This document shows positions 11,042-22,440 of a DNA stretch of 64,000 nt, piece after piece (the first letter of the stretch is position 1; the number at the start of each line of letters is the position of its first letter). The DNA is from Nemertoderma westbladi. Lineage: Eukaryota; Xenacoelomorpha; Nemertodermatida; Nemertodermatidae. Where the stretch lies: positions 1 to 64,000 of the forward strand of contig JAUCBJ010006692.1 in NCBI GenBank assembly GCA_032718475.1, in the 5' to 3' direction. Made by a program: the position numbers and the translations under genes. The notes below the pieces were generated by a model. It did not search any database and was not told the DNA's origin. It saw only the letters and a program-made list of their open reading frames with translations.

Positions 11042-13483
11042 ATGTCTGACACTCAGCAAAACCTGTCAGACAGTCTAATCGATACAACCATCTGTGACAC
11101 AGATAGGAGTGTAGAGCGATTAAGAAAGGAGTTCAGTTCACCTCCTACTGCAAGAAAGGTCATCCCTCCAGTAGTATCAGACCCTAGGCTAATCCACCAT
11201 AGGTCCATCATAGGTACTCGGGCCCAGGTCAAACGGAACCAAGAGGCAGCTGTCCTATCGCAGCAACATCTTGGTCAAGAACCTAGTTCCCAGCGACCTG
11301 ATAGTTCCAGTAGTTCGGATACTGTAGAGCTGACCCCCGAACGCGGATTGCAGATGACAGCTAAAGCCTACTCGGACCCCCTTCTCACCCTTCCTGCCGC
11401 AGTGCTAACAACTATATTGATTGCGGTGGAGGAACATCAAGCAGATTGGGCGAGAAATAAGCGAGCGACCCAAGATGATTATGCGGGATACGCCAGGGGA
11501 GAATTGATGTCTATTGTCGAGTCACAATGGAACTTTCCCGGACCCGGACTCCCGTTGGATCTGTCCGAGGCTACTTGGAAAGATATACACAGGATGGGAG
11601 TGGCTAAAGATACTATGGATCCAGCTGTTTGGAAGAGGTCGGCAGCAGGATATGTGCAGGGATTCTTTGGCTCCTTAGAGAGATTAGAAGAACAACTGTT
11701 TCGACAACCCCAAGGACCTCAAGAGCAGGAAGAACTGCTATATCAAGTACGCGAAAGAACCCTACGCATTCGACTAATCCTATCAGCTTTTGAGGAAACT
11801 TCCAAAAGAAGACAGGACACGTCGCTGCAGGTTGCTGTCAAAACTTGGTTCCAGCGGGTAGGCCTCCAAGTACAAGAAACGGACCAGTGGAAATCCCAGC
11901 TGTCTGAGAGACCAACCTATGAAGAACCAACCGATGCCACCCTTTCTCAAGCGGAAAGCGAAGTGACAGCAGAGAAACCGCGAACTAGAGACGCCATCGA
12001 CATTTATTTGTCCGATTATCAGCGATTCCTAGGAGACGAAGAGTTGAGGAGACGGCTGTCTGGACTTTCCCCTAATAGTGAAGGAACTAAGCTTGTGTTG
12101 GACTCAATCGATGCGGAAATGTTAGCTGCAAACCAAGCTGAATTTGATGAAAAACTCCGCCTCACTAGAGTCCGAGAAGAACAAGTAAAGAAAGAACGGA
12201 TAGAGAAAAGAAAGGTAGCAGCAGCAGCGGCGGCGGAAGCAGAAGCAGAAAGAAAAGAAGCAGAAGCCGAAAGAAAAGCGGCAGAAGCAGAAGCCGAAAG
12301 AAAAGCGGCAGAAGCAGAAGCCGAAAGAAAGGCGGCAGAAGCAGAAGCCGAAAAGAAAGCGGCGGAAGCAGAAGCAGAAAGAAAAGCGGCGGAAGCAGAA
12401 AGAAAAGCAGCAGTGGCAGAAGCAGAACGGAGAGCGTCTGAGGAGACTATCCAACTGGAGTTGGAAAATCTGCAAGAGACGCAAGACAGCATAAATAAAC
12501 AGTTAACTGCTAGTCAAATGCAGATGATGAGAAAAGCTACTCCCAAGCGCCAGGGATACACATCCTCGGAGGAAGGCGAGACCACCGATCCTGAAGGCGG
12601 AGGAAATAGATCTCATCTAAGCAGGCGTAGAAAAACATCTTACCGTCACAAATTGCCTGATTTGCCCCCAGCTGTTAGAAGACAACTAGCTAGCACTGAC
12701 TTGAGTAGTATAGAACCTACAGACCAAATTATTAAGGTCAAAAGACTCCCTACCATAGTTGATGAGCCTGAAATAATTAGGCCTGTCGTTCCCAAAGTCA
12801 CACCTGTGCTAGAGACCCCTGTACTTCCAGAGCTTAACTCTAAGTTCCCTTTACACAGTACTACACTGCCTGTACCCGGTAGAACAGTCCATGAGAATAT
12901 CCCTGTCCTGGAAGCTGAGAGAGAAATCAAAGATTTGTCTCCCGTCGTCCCACGTCAGCCCGCTACAATGTTGGCGACTCCCGCTTCGGCGGTTGAGTGG
13001 GTAGAGGAGGGACGGCCGGAGATGAATCTCCTGCTCGGACAGATGCAGGAGACTGTCCACCAGCTTAAGGGAACAGTAAGGGAAAGTAGGGCCGAATTGC
13101 AAGAAGTGCAGCAAAGTATCGCGCTAGAACGCGACAAATTAGTCAATATACAAAAGGGCATACCAATACCCCCTGTAACATTGTGTCAACCTGTTAGGTC
13201 TGAAGTATTACATGCGCAAGGTGTGGAGCCTACACGCATCTATACTGCTAGTGAAGTTGAAACTCCTATAGCAAACCCTATTAAGGGTGATTATAGACCT
13301 GTTATTAATGATATTCCCTATAGACCTGATAATGATCCGAGAAATTTATATACCGATAATTCGATATTAAATAACACGATGGCCCAAGAAAGCTTTACGC
13401 GGCAGATGGCTAGAACAGAAGCCCGCCAAGCGGTCAAAGTGGGAGAGATCGTCAAATTCAATGGAGATGAGATGAAATGGTTA
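11042..13483 (+). CDS. BEL/Pao Gag N-terminal region (814 codons, interrupted)
   Basis: Starts at ATG 11042 (MSDTQQNLSDSLIDTTICDT). The first about 380 residues are acidic and hydrophilic. Residues about 390-470 are a nearly pure Ala-Glu-Arg/Lys repeat (AEAEAERKAAEAE), predicted as a long charged helix or coiled coil. A second likely coiled coil lies near residue 670-700. The frame ends in a KVGEIVKFNGDEMKW motif, the start of the DUF1759-like capsid domain of BEL/Pao Gag. There the family B insertion interrupts it; read-through into the insertion gives a spurious tail (poly-Leu) to 13612. The capsid domain resumes in the same phase at 15112. In life this would be the structural precursor that assembles cytoplasmic particles. 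The 814-residue N-terminal extension is long for the family. Confidence 0.85.
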
Positions 13484-15091
13484 CTACTACTACTACTACT
13501 ACTACTACTAGGATCGGCATGCTGCATTGCAGCTGCATTTTTAAGAATGCTGTGCCGGCTTGTCAACAAAATTGCACCGCCACAACTCCCTATCACCCAT
13601 GACATTTGCTAGATCATCCGCATCTTTAAGGCCAGTGTCCTTTAAGATGCGTCTCAAGAAAGTCATGGGCTGTCCACCATGCTTATTCACTCCATGAGGC
13701 TGCCAAAGTACAAGATTATGCACTGGCTGGTCCTCACGGCGAAAGCAATGTCCTGCAAAGCGGAGGCGATTTTGTTCTAGTGTCAAGCTTGGGGGAACCA
13801 ATGAGACACCTCCAATGTTATATAGTGTCTGGTTGGAGATGTGTGCATTGTACTTGACACAATGAACCCGGCGTAGCATTCTTGTGAATGTGCCATCCAG
13901 AGATTTGGTGTCCTCAGCAGTTAGAGCCCAGCATGGACTCCCATAGAGGAGTACTGGAACTACTGCTGCTCTAAATAATCGGACCTTAAGTTTCCGATTA
14001 ATTCTCGGTGACTTCCAAATCCTGGAAAGCCTATTCAAGGCTGCCCATGCCTTTCCCTTACGTATTCGAAGGTCCTCACCTGACTTCCGGATCCATGATC
14101 CCAGGTAACAGAAGTCGTCCACATGCTCAAGCATACCATCCTTTGAGCTTATGCTCATCCGATCAGAGACTTGCTGAGGACTTTCAAAGTTAACTGTCAG
14201 AATTTTGGTCTTTCTGGAGTTAATAAAAAGACCAACACTAGAAGCAGCATGTTCTAATGAGCTGAGGAGCCGTTGGGCTCCCTCTAATGATTCTGAGAGT
14301 ACTCCTAAGTCATCAGCAAAGTCTAGATCAGTTAGGTACTTGGCAGGATTTCCTCGACTTCTGGAGCCAGTAGGTGGAGTTATCATCACCCCATCATCAT
14401 TATGATGATCTAAGGACATGCGTAGAACATAGTCAACCACAATAATGAACAAGAATGGTGCAAGTGTGTCTCCTTGGAGGACGCCCCATAACACTTCAAA
14501 TGGTTCTGTGTCACCGTCAACAGTAGACACAAATGTTGTCGAACCATCGTATACTGATCTGATTGCTGCAATAATTTCATCAGGAATCCCATATAATGAA
14601 AGTATGCTGAACATACGTGAGCGAGAGACTGAATCAAAGGCCTTGAAGAAGTCAACAAAGATAACAGCCAGATGCCTGTCTTTCTTTTTTGATAATTCTT
14701 CAATTATCCTTCTAAGTGCCAAAATGGGCTCCATGGTCCCACGACCTTTACGGAACCCATTCTGATTTCCACGGAGCAGTCTCTCAATGGGATCCCTGAT
14801 GCGATTTAATAGAATCCTATTGTATAGCTTTGCAGCAATCGAGATCAGTGAGATTCCCCGAAAAGAACCATAGAGTGTTAGGTTGCCCTTCTTGGGAACT
14901 GGCACCAACTTATTTGTTTTCATTTCTTGTGGGACTCTTGTTGTACGGTACATGTCTACTATGATGGGATAGATGAGCTTTAAACACTCAGGTATTTTAA
15001 AGACCTCAGGGGGAACACCATCTACTCCACTGGCACGATTGGTCTTAATGCTCTTTGCAGCAGCCTTCACTTCTGCAAAGGAGATATCGCC
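13484..15091 (-). mobile_element. Family B copy 2, 5'-truncated, inserted in BEL/Pao gag
   Basis: A family B (RTE-like) non-LTR element in minus orientation. Its 3' end is the (CTA)n / (TAG)n tail at 13482-13510, and its 5' end is truncated at GATATCGCC (15091). A 20-bp filler (15092-15111) separates it from the resumed gag-pol frame. Host sequence reads through TGG TTA at 13483 and resumes TTA CCT at 15112, so at most TTA is duplicated. 5' truncation and filler are common in target-primed insertion. Confidence 0.92.
13541..15070 (-). CDS. Family B reverse transcriptase (open, N-terminally truncated)
   Basis: 509 open codons. RT motifs in order are: LVPVPKKGNLTLYGSFRGIS, NQNGFRKGRGTMEPI, VIFVDFFKAFDSV (motif A), GVLQGDTLAPFLF (motif B) and DLDFADDLGVLS (motif C, FADD). 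A thumb follows with YLGSWI, LYGSPCWALT and LEQNRLRFAGHCFR. The C-terminal domain ends FVDKPAQHS. Together with the microsatellite tail this fits RTE-type elements. The endonuclease is missing in this copy. It is almost identical in protein sequence to 36301-37911, so the family was recently active. It cannot transpose alone without the endonuclease. Confidence 0.88.
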   Translation of the reverse strand: MKAAAKSIKTNRASGVDGVPPEVFKIPECLKLIYPIIVDMYRTTRVPQEMKTNKLVPVPKKGNLTLYGSFRGISLISIAAKLYNRILLNRIRDPIERLLRGNQNGFRKGRGTMEPILALRRIIEELSKKKDRHLAVIFVDFFKAFDSVSRSRMFSILSLYGIPDEIIAAIRSVYDGSTTFVSTVDGDTEPFEVLWGVLQGDTLAPFLFIIVVDYVLRMSLDHHNDDGVMITPPTGSRSRGNPAKYLTDLDFADDLGVLSESLEGAQRLLSSLEHAASSVGLFINSRKTKILTVNFESPQQVSDRMSISSKDGMLEHVDDFCYLGSWIRKSGEDLRIRKGKAWAALNRLSRIWKSPRINRKLKVRLFRAAVVPVLLYGSPCWALTAEDTKSLDGTFTRMLRRVHCVKYNAHISNQTLYNIGGVSLVPPSLTLEQNRLRFAGHCFRREDQPVHNLVLWQPHGVNKHGGQPMTFLRRILKDTGLKDADDLANVMGDRELWRCNFVDKPAQHS

Positions 15092-15111
15092 GTAGATATT
15101 ATAACGAGATA

Positions 15112-18100
15112 TTACCTTTCAATGAATATTACAAAGATAGTATACAAAACTCTGTACTATCTAACGGAGAGAAACTTAGGTTCCTCATCAAGTGCTTGGA
15201 AGGACCTCCCAGGTTAATGGCGTTAAAGTTTATTGGACATCCAGAAGGATTAAGACAAGTATGGGATACATTAAACATCAGGTATGGTAACAAGGATAAC
15301 ATAGCTAAGTATTTGTATGCAAAATTAGTAGCCCCCCGACACTTCCTTAGTAGCGGGATTATAGAGTTTTCCGATGAAATTCAGGAGATCTGTAGACAAT
15401 TGGACTGGTTAGGTAAGTCTCATGAATATCAGAGTTCAATGGTTATTGGAGCCGTAGTCTCTACTTTACCAAAGGGTGGAGTGTGTACACGCTGGGACAA
15501 GAAAGTGTTGTACATGAATGAACAACAACGACGAAGTCCTACCATGGCTGATCTCATGTCCTTCTTAGATGGTGAGGTAAAACTACAACTCATCAAGCAG
15601 TCCAGAGAGAAAACATCGGAAAATAAGGTAAGTGAGAAACCCGCTTCTAGGAGAAGAATAACACCGGTGTGTTACACTGACGACGGCGAAAGCCAAGTTT
15701 CTCAAGAAGAGGACAGCGGGAAAGATACTGAGAGATCTTACTACGTTGACAAAACCTCAAAAGATGTAAGTAAATATAAGGCTCGAAACAACGATAGGAG
15801 AGAACAGGTTGCCAAGACCCCCCCTCAGTCTCCTAACAGAATGCACCGAAGAAAACCCGAAGAAAAAACGAGAGTGCATCAAGTTACCCAAGGTAAGATA
15901 AGTAACATAAAACCTAACTGTGCGCTGTGCGATGGGACACACCGTTTGAGTGCGTGTGCTGAATTTCTAAAGAAATCCCTTGTAGACAGACGTACAGTTG
16001 TGTGGGACAAGCGGTTATGCTATAATTGCCTCAGACCAGGACACCAACGGCGAACCTGTTACTCCGACATAAAGTGTGCAAAGTGTGGCGCGAAACATCA
16101 CATCTTGTTACACAGTGAGTTCGAACGAGACAAACAGAGTCAGGTAAGTGAGCCCGAACTACATGTCCAATTCAGTGATGTAAATGACACTGATCAGGAG
16201 TCTGAGATGGAAGGATTCTATACTGACGAATTCTCCGACGCCAACGAATCCTGTTATCTAATTAATACCGCAGTGTATCGAGCACTTACTTATGAAAAGG
16301 ATACCAACAATGAGTTTCCCCCAACCACTTTTGCCAAACAACCATCTTGGAAAGCTCCAACTTCCAACGTAGGAATCAGAGAATTTCCTGTAGTGCAAGT
16401 AAGAGTTCACGGTCTTAATAAAAGTTACATAGTGAACGCCCTCCTTGACTCTGGCAGCACAGGAACATTCATCGATCAAGAACTAGCCGAAGATATCTTT
16501 GCTGGACAACCCAAATTCCGGACTAAATTGAATATGTCAGGAATTATGCAGGTTTGGAAATCTACCTTAACGGCAGATTACTATGTAGGTGTGTTGTCCA
16601 CCCCCCAGGATAAGTTAGGAACACAAGGTATAAGGTCGGTAAAAATGGTGGCTATAAAGAACTTCGCTACTACTCAAGCAGACCTTTATAATTGGGACGA
16701 AGATGAGAGCATTCAACATCTTAAGATACCTCGATTCCAGACAGATTATCCTGGAGTGCAAATCCTCATCGGCCAAAACGCGCACGAGGCGCTCGAAACA
16801 TTAGAGAAACGGCCTGCTCAACCGCAGCCACTGCAAACCTATGCGGTAAGAACTAGAGTAGGTTGGTACTTTACTGGCCCTTCCCGCAGGACTCTCGAAG
16901 AGAGAATGCCACAAGAACACACATACCAAGTATACGATTGGGAAGTGGAGAGCAGTGAGGTGGACGAACTAACTGAGGGAACACCATACTCCTCAGATAA
17001 TGATGACATCTACCAACTCTTCGATGAAGAGAACACAATCGACCTACTTACAGAAAACCAAAATTGGAAAAGTCAGGTGAACCTATGTCAACTGATTCAC
17101 CCATCGGAACCCATCGCTTACAATGACGAACTAAACGATGAGATAGAGCGCTGCAACGCTAGAACTCGGGACGAACTAGCCGTACGATTCTTTACTCAGG
17201 AACTGGTAGAGCCCAATTCATATGATAAGGCTCTATCGATAGAAGAAGAAAGAGCCAAGCAAATCCAGGAAACAACCACACGTTTTTTAAAAGACCAAGG
17301 TAGGTATGAAATCGGCCTACCATTTCGAAAACGAGAACCTAGATTTATAAATAGCAGACCCTTGGCGGAGAAAAGAATCGCTCAATTACATCGACGACTT
17401 ACAGCTAATGCTTCAGCGAAAGAAATGTACCAAAATCAGCTGAAGAAATTTATAACAAAGGGATACGCGGAGCGAGTACCGGAAGGAACACCAGTGACTG
17501 AGAGAACGTATTATTTAACACATCATTACGTTCCCAAACCCGGGAAACCCCATGAAGTACGAGTCGTATTTGATGGCTCTGCTCTATATATGGGCCAATC
17601 CCTCAATTCCGAGTTGTTACCAGGACCCAACTTACTCCAATCTTTGTTGGGAATACTATTAAGATTAAGACAATATTCCATCGCGTTCGCCTCTGATATC
17701 GAAGGAATGTTCTTACAAGTCAAGGCGCTGGATAGAGATAGAGATAGCCGGAGATTTCTGTGGTGGCCTGAAGGAGACCTCAACCAGAAACCGGTAGAGT
17801 ACTGGATGACCATCCAGGCTTTTGGGATCATATCAAGCCCTTCCAACGCCTGCTCCGTGGTGCGAACCACTGCGAATGACAACCGAGACTCCTTCTCCAA
17901 AGAAGTGATAGACAACATAAAACGCAATATATACATGGACGACAATTTAAGGTCCCTTCCATCAGTAGAAGAAGCCATAGCTGTCGCGAAAGGAACGGTA
18001 GAGTGTTTGAAAAGAGGTGGATTTCGACTGACGAAATTCACTAGCAACTCCCGTGAGTTTCTGGAAGCCATACCGGTAGAAGATCGCGGAGCGAAAGACC

Positions 18101-20817
18101 TAGACTTAATAAAGGACGATCTTCCTGAAACCAAGACGCTAGGCTTGAAGTGGGACACTGAAAGAGACATCCTGTTTTTTCAGCTAAAACAGCGAGATAA
18201 TCCAGTTCGGACCAAACGGATTTGTTTAAGTATCCTGAGCACTTATTTCGACCCATTGGGATTTATTAGCCCAGTTATATTGATTGCTCGGAGTTTAGTA
18301 CAGCAGATGTGGCTTGAAAACCACTCATGGGACGATCCGCTTAAGGGAGAATTGTTGAAGAAATGGATGAAATGGGAAGATTCTCTACCTGCCATCGAGA
18401 ACTTTATAATTTCCCGTGCATATTTTGGCCATGTTCTTCCTACGTATTCCTATCAACTCCATGTGTTTGGAGACGCCAGCGACATGGGAATAGGTATAGT
18501 AGCATATCTGCGAGTCGAAACTCCGGATGGAATCAAGGTCGCCTTGGTTACCTCTAAGGCATTGATTAACAACAAGTTAAAGGTTCCTCGAGCGGAGTTA
18601 AAGGCGGCTTTATACGCTACAGCCATCGGCCGGAACGTAACGGAACAAATCGACTATCCACTGGAGAAAACGGTTTATTGGACCGACGCTTTACTCGTGT
18701 TGGAGTATCTCACCAATGAAGTCTGTCAGTTTAACGTTTTTGTTACTAACCAAGTAGCTATTATTCTTAGTCGCACAAAGATAGATCAATGGAGACATTG
18801 CCCTGGTACGATAAATCCAGCCGATATCGCCTCCAGGGGAGCAACTCCACGGGAACTGATAGATACTCCAGATTGGTTGGGTGGACCCGACTTCCTGAGC
18901 AAGGAAGAGGATGAATGGCCTCCTCACCTTACTACGGCAGAGATTAGACAAGCCAAGGGAGCGGAGACCGTCAAACCTAAAACCCGAGCGAGTAAATCGA
19001 AGTTATTTAAACCGACTATCGATCTATCTGTATTACATACTTCCGGGAATGATGCTTCGGATCCACAATCCCTCAACACAAATAAGTCTGTTGTGGAAAT
19101 TAGAGATAGAGATTGGAAATCTGGAATACCAGACGTCTCGCAAGGAATCTCACCCATGCTGCAGAGAGCAATGCATCATTACAGTTCCTGGAATCGGCTC
19201 TGTAAAGCCGTCACATATTTAAGACGATGTTTTCATCATCACTACTCCAGGACGAAAACCACTAGTGATCACGCTCCATTGACATCTGCACAAGTTCATG
19301 TTATTAAGAATTTACCCAAATATAAGATATCTGATCGTTTTCTAAAGGAGAAAATTAGTCACCAGGAGTATGAAGAAACAAATAAACAGATACTGAGACT
19401 CCTGCAATGCTATGAGGATTCCGAAAAGTACTTCCTGTTGTTGAGAAATCCACAGATGCGCTTAAGGGATCGATTCTCGAGCACAATGATAGATGGGTTA
19501 ATACGTGTCGGAGGAAGACTCACCAACGCGCCCTTATCCTTTGACACCAAATTCCCCATACTTATTAGAAATCTTGAAGTACAAATCAAGATGATTGTAG
19601 ACGTTCACGGTAAACTTTATCATGCTGGTAGAGAACGAATTCTTAGCGAAATTCGAACTCGCTATTATTTTGATAAACCCCGTAGAGCTCTGAACCAAGT
19701 TCTTCGGAACTGCATACCCTGTAGGAAAGCATTCAGTAGGCCTTTAACACAGCGAGAGGCAGAATTACCTAGGGAACGAGTAAGCTTCTATGAACCACCT
19801 TTTACTAATACTGGTGTAGATTTATTTGGCCCTATTGAAGTATATCGTGCGAGGACTATAGTCAAAAGATGGTGTGTCATCTTCGTGTGCATGACTTGTA
19901 GAGCCATCCATCTCGATATGGTGAACGATCTATCTACTAACAGCTTCGTCTTAAGTTTACGACGACAGATCGCTCGCTTCGGGACGAGTAATACCATGAG
20001 ATCGGATAAAGGAACGAACTTCATAGGTGCCAACAACGAGATACAGGCTTACGTGAAGGACTGGAACCAAAGACAGGTGGACGACCAGCTAAGGATAACA
20101 GCGTCTAGCTGGACCTTCAACGCTGCCGACGCCCCTTGGTGGGGAGGAAGTTGGGAGAGATTAAATCGAAGTGTCAAAACCGCATTTCACTTTATAGTGC
20201 CATGCCGCGCGTATCTCACCGACGAACTTTTGCGGACGTTAATGGAGGAAATCGCTGCCTATCTCAACGAGAGACCGCTTATGCCAGTCTCATCGAGTCC
20301 CGATTCCCTAGAAGCGCTAACACCCGCGCACTTCCTACTGAAGAAACCTGTAGCCATGCTCCCACGATCGGAGATTGCCGACGGAGACGAATATTGCCGT
20401 CGAACTTGGCAACTTATGCAGTTGCTATCCCGTCGTTTCGCTGACCATTTCGAGAAACATTATCTGCCCACGCTACAACTTCGAACTAAGTGGTTTGCGC
20501 AGCAAGAAAACGTCAGCGCCGGAGATATGGTGCTTATTGTAGATCCAGACCTCCCACGTAAACGGTGGCAGACAGGTCGTATCATCGAGACCCACATCTC
20601 GGATGATGGTTTAGTACGCTCGGTAGAACTCGTCGTCATGCGGCGTAACTTCAAGAAGCCAGGCCTAATCTTTGAGACGCAACAACTCAATCGCCCAGTT
20701 GGTCGTTTATGTTTACTGGAAAGAGACAGAGAACTCTCTGGAAACTATGGAAGGCAAGACACTCTTCCCACGACCACCTCCCTAATTCCTCAAACATCTA
20801 GGGACTCCCCAATGTGA
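15112..20817 (+). CDS. BEL/Pao capsid, protease, RT, RNase H and integrase polyprotein
   Basis: A continuous frame, listed from the point where BEL/Pao sequence resumes. Residue numbers count from 15055, where the open frame formally begins inside the insertion. DUF1759-like capsid segment, residues about 20-150. Three zinc-binding motifs (288-355): CX2CX3HX4C, CX2CX4HX4C and CX2CX3HX4H. Aspartic protease with DSGS at 465-468. RT about 820-1030 with YMDD at 960-963. RNase H starting at GDAS 1139-1142. H2C2 zinc finger about 1518-1560. DDE integrase with D1589, D1651 and E1701. DUF5641-like C-terminus (MVLIVDPDLPRKRWQTGRI). All key catalytic residues are present. It shares phase with gag 11042-13483, so the ancestor had one gag-pol frame of about 2,700 codons. 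Confidence 0.95.
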   Translation, partial: LPFNEYYKDSIQNSVLSNGEKLRFLIKCLEGPPRLMALKFIGHPEGLRQVWDTLNIRYGNKDNIAKYLYAKLVAPRHFLSSGIIEFSDEIQEICRQLDWLGKSHEYQSSMVIGAVVSTLPKGGVCTRWDKKVLYMNEQQRRSPTMADLMSFLDGEVKLQLIKQSREKTSENKVSEKPASRRRITPVCYTDDGESQVSQEEDSGKDTERSYYVDKTSKDVSKYKARNNDRREQVAKTPPQSPNRMHRRKPEEKTRVHQVTQGKISNIKPNCALCDGTHRLSACAEFLKKSLVDRRTVVWDKRLCYNCLRPGHQRRTCYSDIKCAKCGAKHHILLHSEFERDKQSQVSEPELHVQFSDVNDTDQESEMEGFYTDEFSDANESCYLINTAVYRALTYEKDTNNEFPPTTFAKQPSWKAPTSNVGIREFPVVQVRVHGLNKSYIVNALLDSGSTGTFIDQELAEDIFAGQPKFRTKLNMSGIMQVWKSTLTADYYVGVLSTPQDKLGTQGIRSVKMVAIKNFATTQADLYNWDEDESIQHLKIPRFQTDYPGVQILIGQNAHEALETLEKRPAQPQPLQTYAVRTRVGWYFTGPSRRTLEERMPQEHTYQVYDWEVESSEVDELTEGTPYSSDNDDIYQLFDEENTIDLLTENQNWKSQVNLCQLIHPSEPIAYNDELNDEIERCNARTRDELAVRFFTQELVEPNSYDKALSIEEERAKQIQETTTRFLKDQGRYEIGLPFRKREPRFINSRPLAEKRIAQLHRRLTANASAKEMYQNQLKKFITKGYAERVPEGTPVTERTYYLTHHYVPKPGKPHEVRVVFDGSALYMGQSLNSELLPGPNLLQSLLGILLRLRQYSIAFASDIEGMFLQVKALDRDRDSRRFLWWPEGDLNQKPVEYWMTIQAFGIISSPSNACSVVRTTANDNRDSFSKEVIDNIKRNIYMDDNLRSLPSVEEAIAVAKGTVECLKRGGFRLTKFTSNSREFLEAIPVEDRGAKDLDLIKDDLPETKTLGLKWDTERDILFFQLKQRDNPVRTKRICLSILSTYFDPLGFISPVILIARSLVQQMWLENHSWDDPLKGELLKKWMKWEDSLPAIENFIISRAYFGHVLPTYSYQLHVFGDASDMGIGIVAYLRVETPDGIKVALVTSKALINNKLKVPRAELKAALYATAIGRNVTEQIDYPLEKTVYWTDALLVLEYLTNEVCQFNVFVTNQVAIILSRTKIDQWRHCPGTINPADIASRGATPRELIDTPDWLGGPDFLSKEEDEWPPHLTTAEIRQAKGAETVKPKTRASKSKLFKPTIDLSVLHTSGNDASDPQSLNTNKSVVEIRDRDWKSGIPDVSQGISPMLQRAMHHYSSWNRLCKAVTYLRRCFHHHYSRTKTTSDHAPLTSAQVHVIKNLPKYKISDRFLKEKISHQEYEETNKQILRLLQCYEDSEKYFLLLRNPQMRLRDRFSSTMIDGLIRVGGRLTNAPLSFDTKFPILIRNLEVQIKMIVDVHGKLYHAGRERILSEIRTRYYFDKPRRALNQVLRNCIPCRKAFSRPLTQREAELPRERVSFYEPPFTNTGVDLFGPIEVYRARTIVKRWCVIFVCMTCRAIHLDMVNDLSTNSFVLSLRRQIARFGTSNTMRSDKGTNFIGANNEIQAYVKDWNQRQVDDQLRITASSWTFNAADAPWWGGSWERLNRSVKTAFHFIVPCRAYLTDELLRTLMEEIAAYLNERPLMPVSSSPDSLEALTPAHFLLKKPVAMLPRSEIADGDEYCRRTWQLMQLLSRRFADHFEKHYLPTLQLRTKWFAQQENVSAGDMVLIVDPDLPRKRWQTGRIIETHISDDGLVRSVELVVMRRNFKKPGLIFETQQLNRPVGRLCLLERDRELSGNYGRQDTLPTTTSLIPQTSRDSPM

Positions 20818-22440
20818 TACGTTTGGAGTGGGTTTATGACTATATTATTTTATCTATTTTGTTATATTTTTATATGTGAACTTTATTATGCACTTCATTA
20901 TAATCGTTTTTATTCAATTTTATTTAGTAGAATGTTATTTTAGAGATTATTTAGTAGATTAGTGCAATATATTAGTGTTTATTACGTACGTAATTACTTA
21001 TAATATATATTTAGTGCGACGGCGAGAAATAATTTTTTCTCTTTCCTTACTGTCCGTATCATATTATAAATACGTGACTACAGTAAGATGAAATGTCCGT
21101 ACTTATTAATGTACAATAAAGCCACTACTATATTCAAGTATTATTGGTAGGCAGAGTATTAGGAATGCAAAGTTCAGATCCTCGTGTCTCGGCTAAGCCA
21201 AGCTCTGGGTAGACCTTGGAAACGACTTGCCTCTTCACACTGACATTGCTTCGTGCGATATTGCTCTTCTACCTTATATTAAATAATACATATAGTAGCG
21301 TGATGTCCCTCTAACAGTAGCGTAAAACGCAAATAAATCTGTTAAACCTTTTGACCAGCTGTAATTCTAGTCGATTAAGATATCGCGGCACCCACCGATA
21401 TACTTAAAAGACAAATTCTAGAATCAGTGGTTAACGTCCCCAGACAAGTTCTGGAATAAATCGGTGCCCATCTTAAATATTAATTCAATATTTATTAATA
21501 TCTGTAAAATTCAGATCCGTTAACAATTCTAGTCGATTAAGATATCGTAGCACTTCCCGATACTCTTAAAAGACAAATTTCATAGAATTAAGGATCCTAT
21601 GTCCCCAGACCTGCTCTGGAATCAAATTGTGTCAATTTTAACATCAAATAATAAAATTCACGGGAATAAATTTAAATTCATATTTTTAAATGAATTTCCT
21701 AAATTGTCATTTTGTACAATTTATAACATTCCCAAAATTCCATTAATTAATAGATCATGGGAGCGGAGATTCATCCTATTGAGTGTATTAGAGTGCGAGA
21801 ATCTCCAACATATAGTCAATAGCCGATAAAATTAACAAAATCATGCATAAAGAGGATATTGACAATTAAAGAATTATTATTAAATAGCATCCCAGATCTG
21901 TATGCATGAGAATTACCCTAATTCTACCGCTAGCATTCCATAATGTCACCATAGCAACACCCACGCTAGAATTAGAAGCAAGTTAAAAGAACAATAGAAA
22001 GCTTGTCCCATTGCATAGCATAGAGAACATAGCACACTGTTAGTATCCAAGGATACACAGTAATAACGTGACATTCTGGAAGGCACTGACTAACGGACAA
22101 ATGGCCTGTGTGTGTGCAGTTGTTGACAGTTGTGTGGAATTTGTGTGTTTATAGGTGAATGTTACTGCTAAAGTGTGTTTACAGTAGCTAGTCGCAATTG
22201 TAAAAATAGCCCAACTCTCCTATAGAAAGAACCTAAGTGGATCCAAGCCTTTGGGACGGACAGTGGAGTGACTTGTGCCGGTTATCGTTGTCGTGCTGTT
22301 GCTACATGTTGGCGTAAACACCGCGACGACGGTACATCGGCGCTGAGAATCCCACTGTCCGGGGGCAAAGAAAAGTAGGCAGCGACGCCCGCTTGCCTAA
22401 ATACAAACTTATTTGATATTAATAAACTCAGATAGCAGAT
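20818..22440 (+). other. Spacer between pol and ORF2 of the BEL/Pao element
   Basis: 1.6 kb without a convincing frame. It contains a diverged 162-bp tandem duplication (core TTCTAGTCGATTAAGATATCG at about 21363 and 21525). Just before ORF2 is CTCAGATAGCAG followed by AT and the ATG, which could act as a splice acceptor for a subgenomic message. AT-rich sequence with TATATATTTAG at about 21001 could alternatively hold an internal promoter. Neither is shown. Confidence 0.6.
21363..21640. repeat. 162-bp tandem duplication in the pol-ORF2 spacer
   Basis: Two diverged copies offset by 162 bp. Both contain AATTCTAGTCGATTAAGATA, then CCGATA...CTTAAAAGACAAATT, and then CCCCAGAC...CTGGAAT. Confidence 0.8.

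Noticed and set aside
12019-12492. Antisense serine/alanine-rich frames in gag
   Set aside because: Complement of the AEAERK repeat; a shadow of the real coding strand.
13484-13612. Poly-leucine C-terminal tail of Gag
   Set aside because: This is read-through into the (CTA)n tail of the inserted family B element, not part of Gag.
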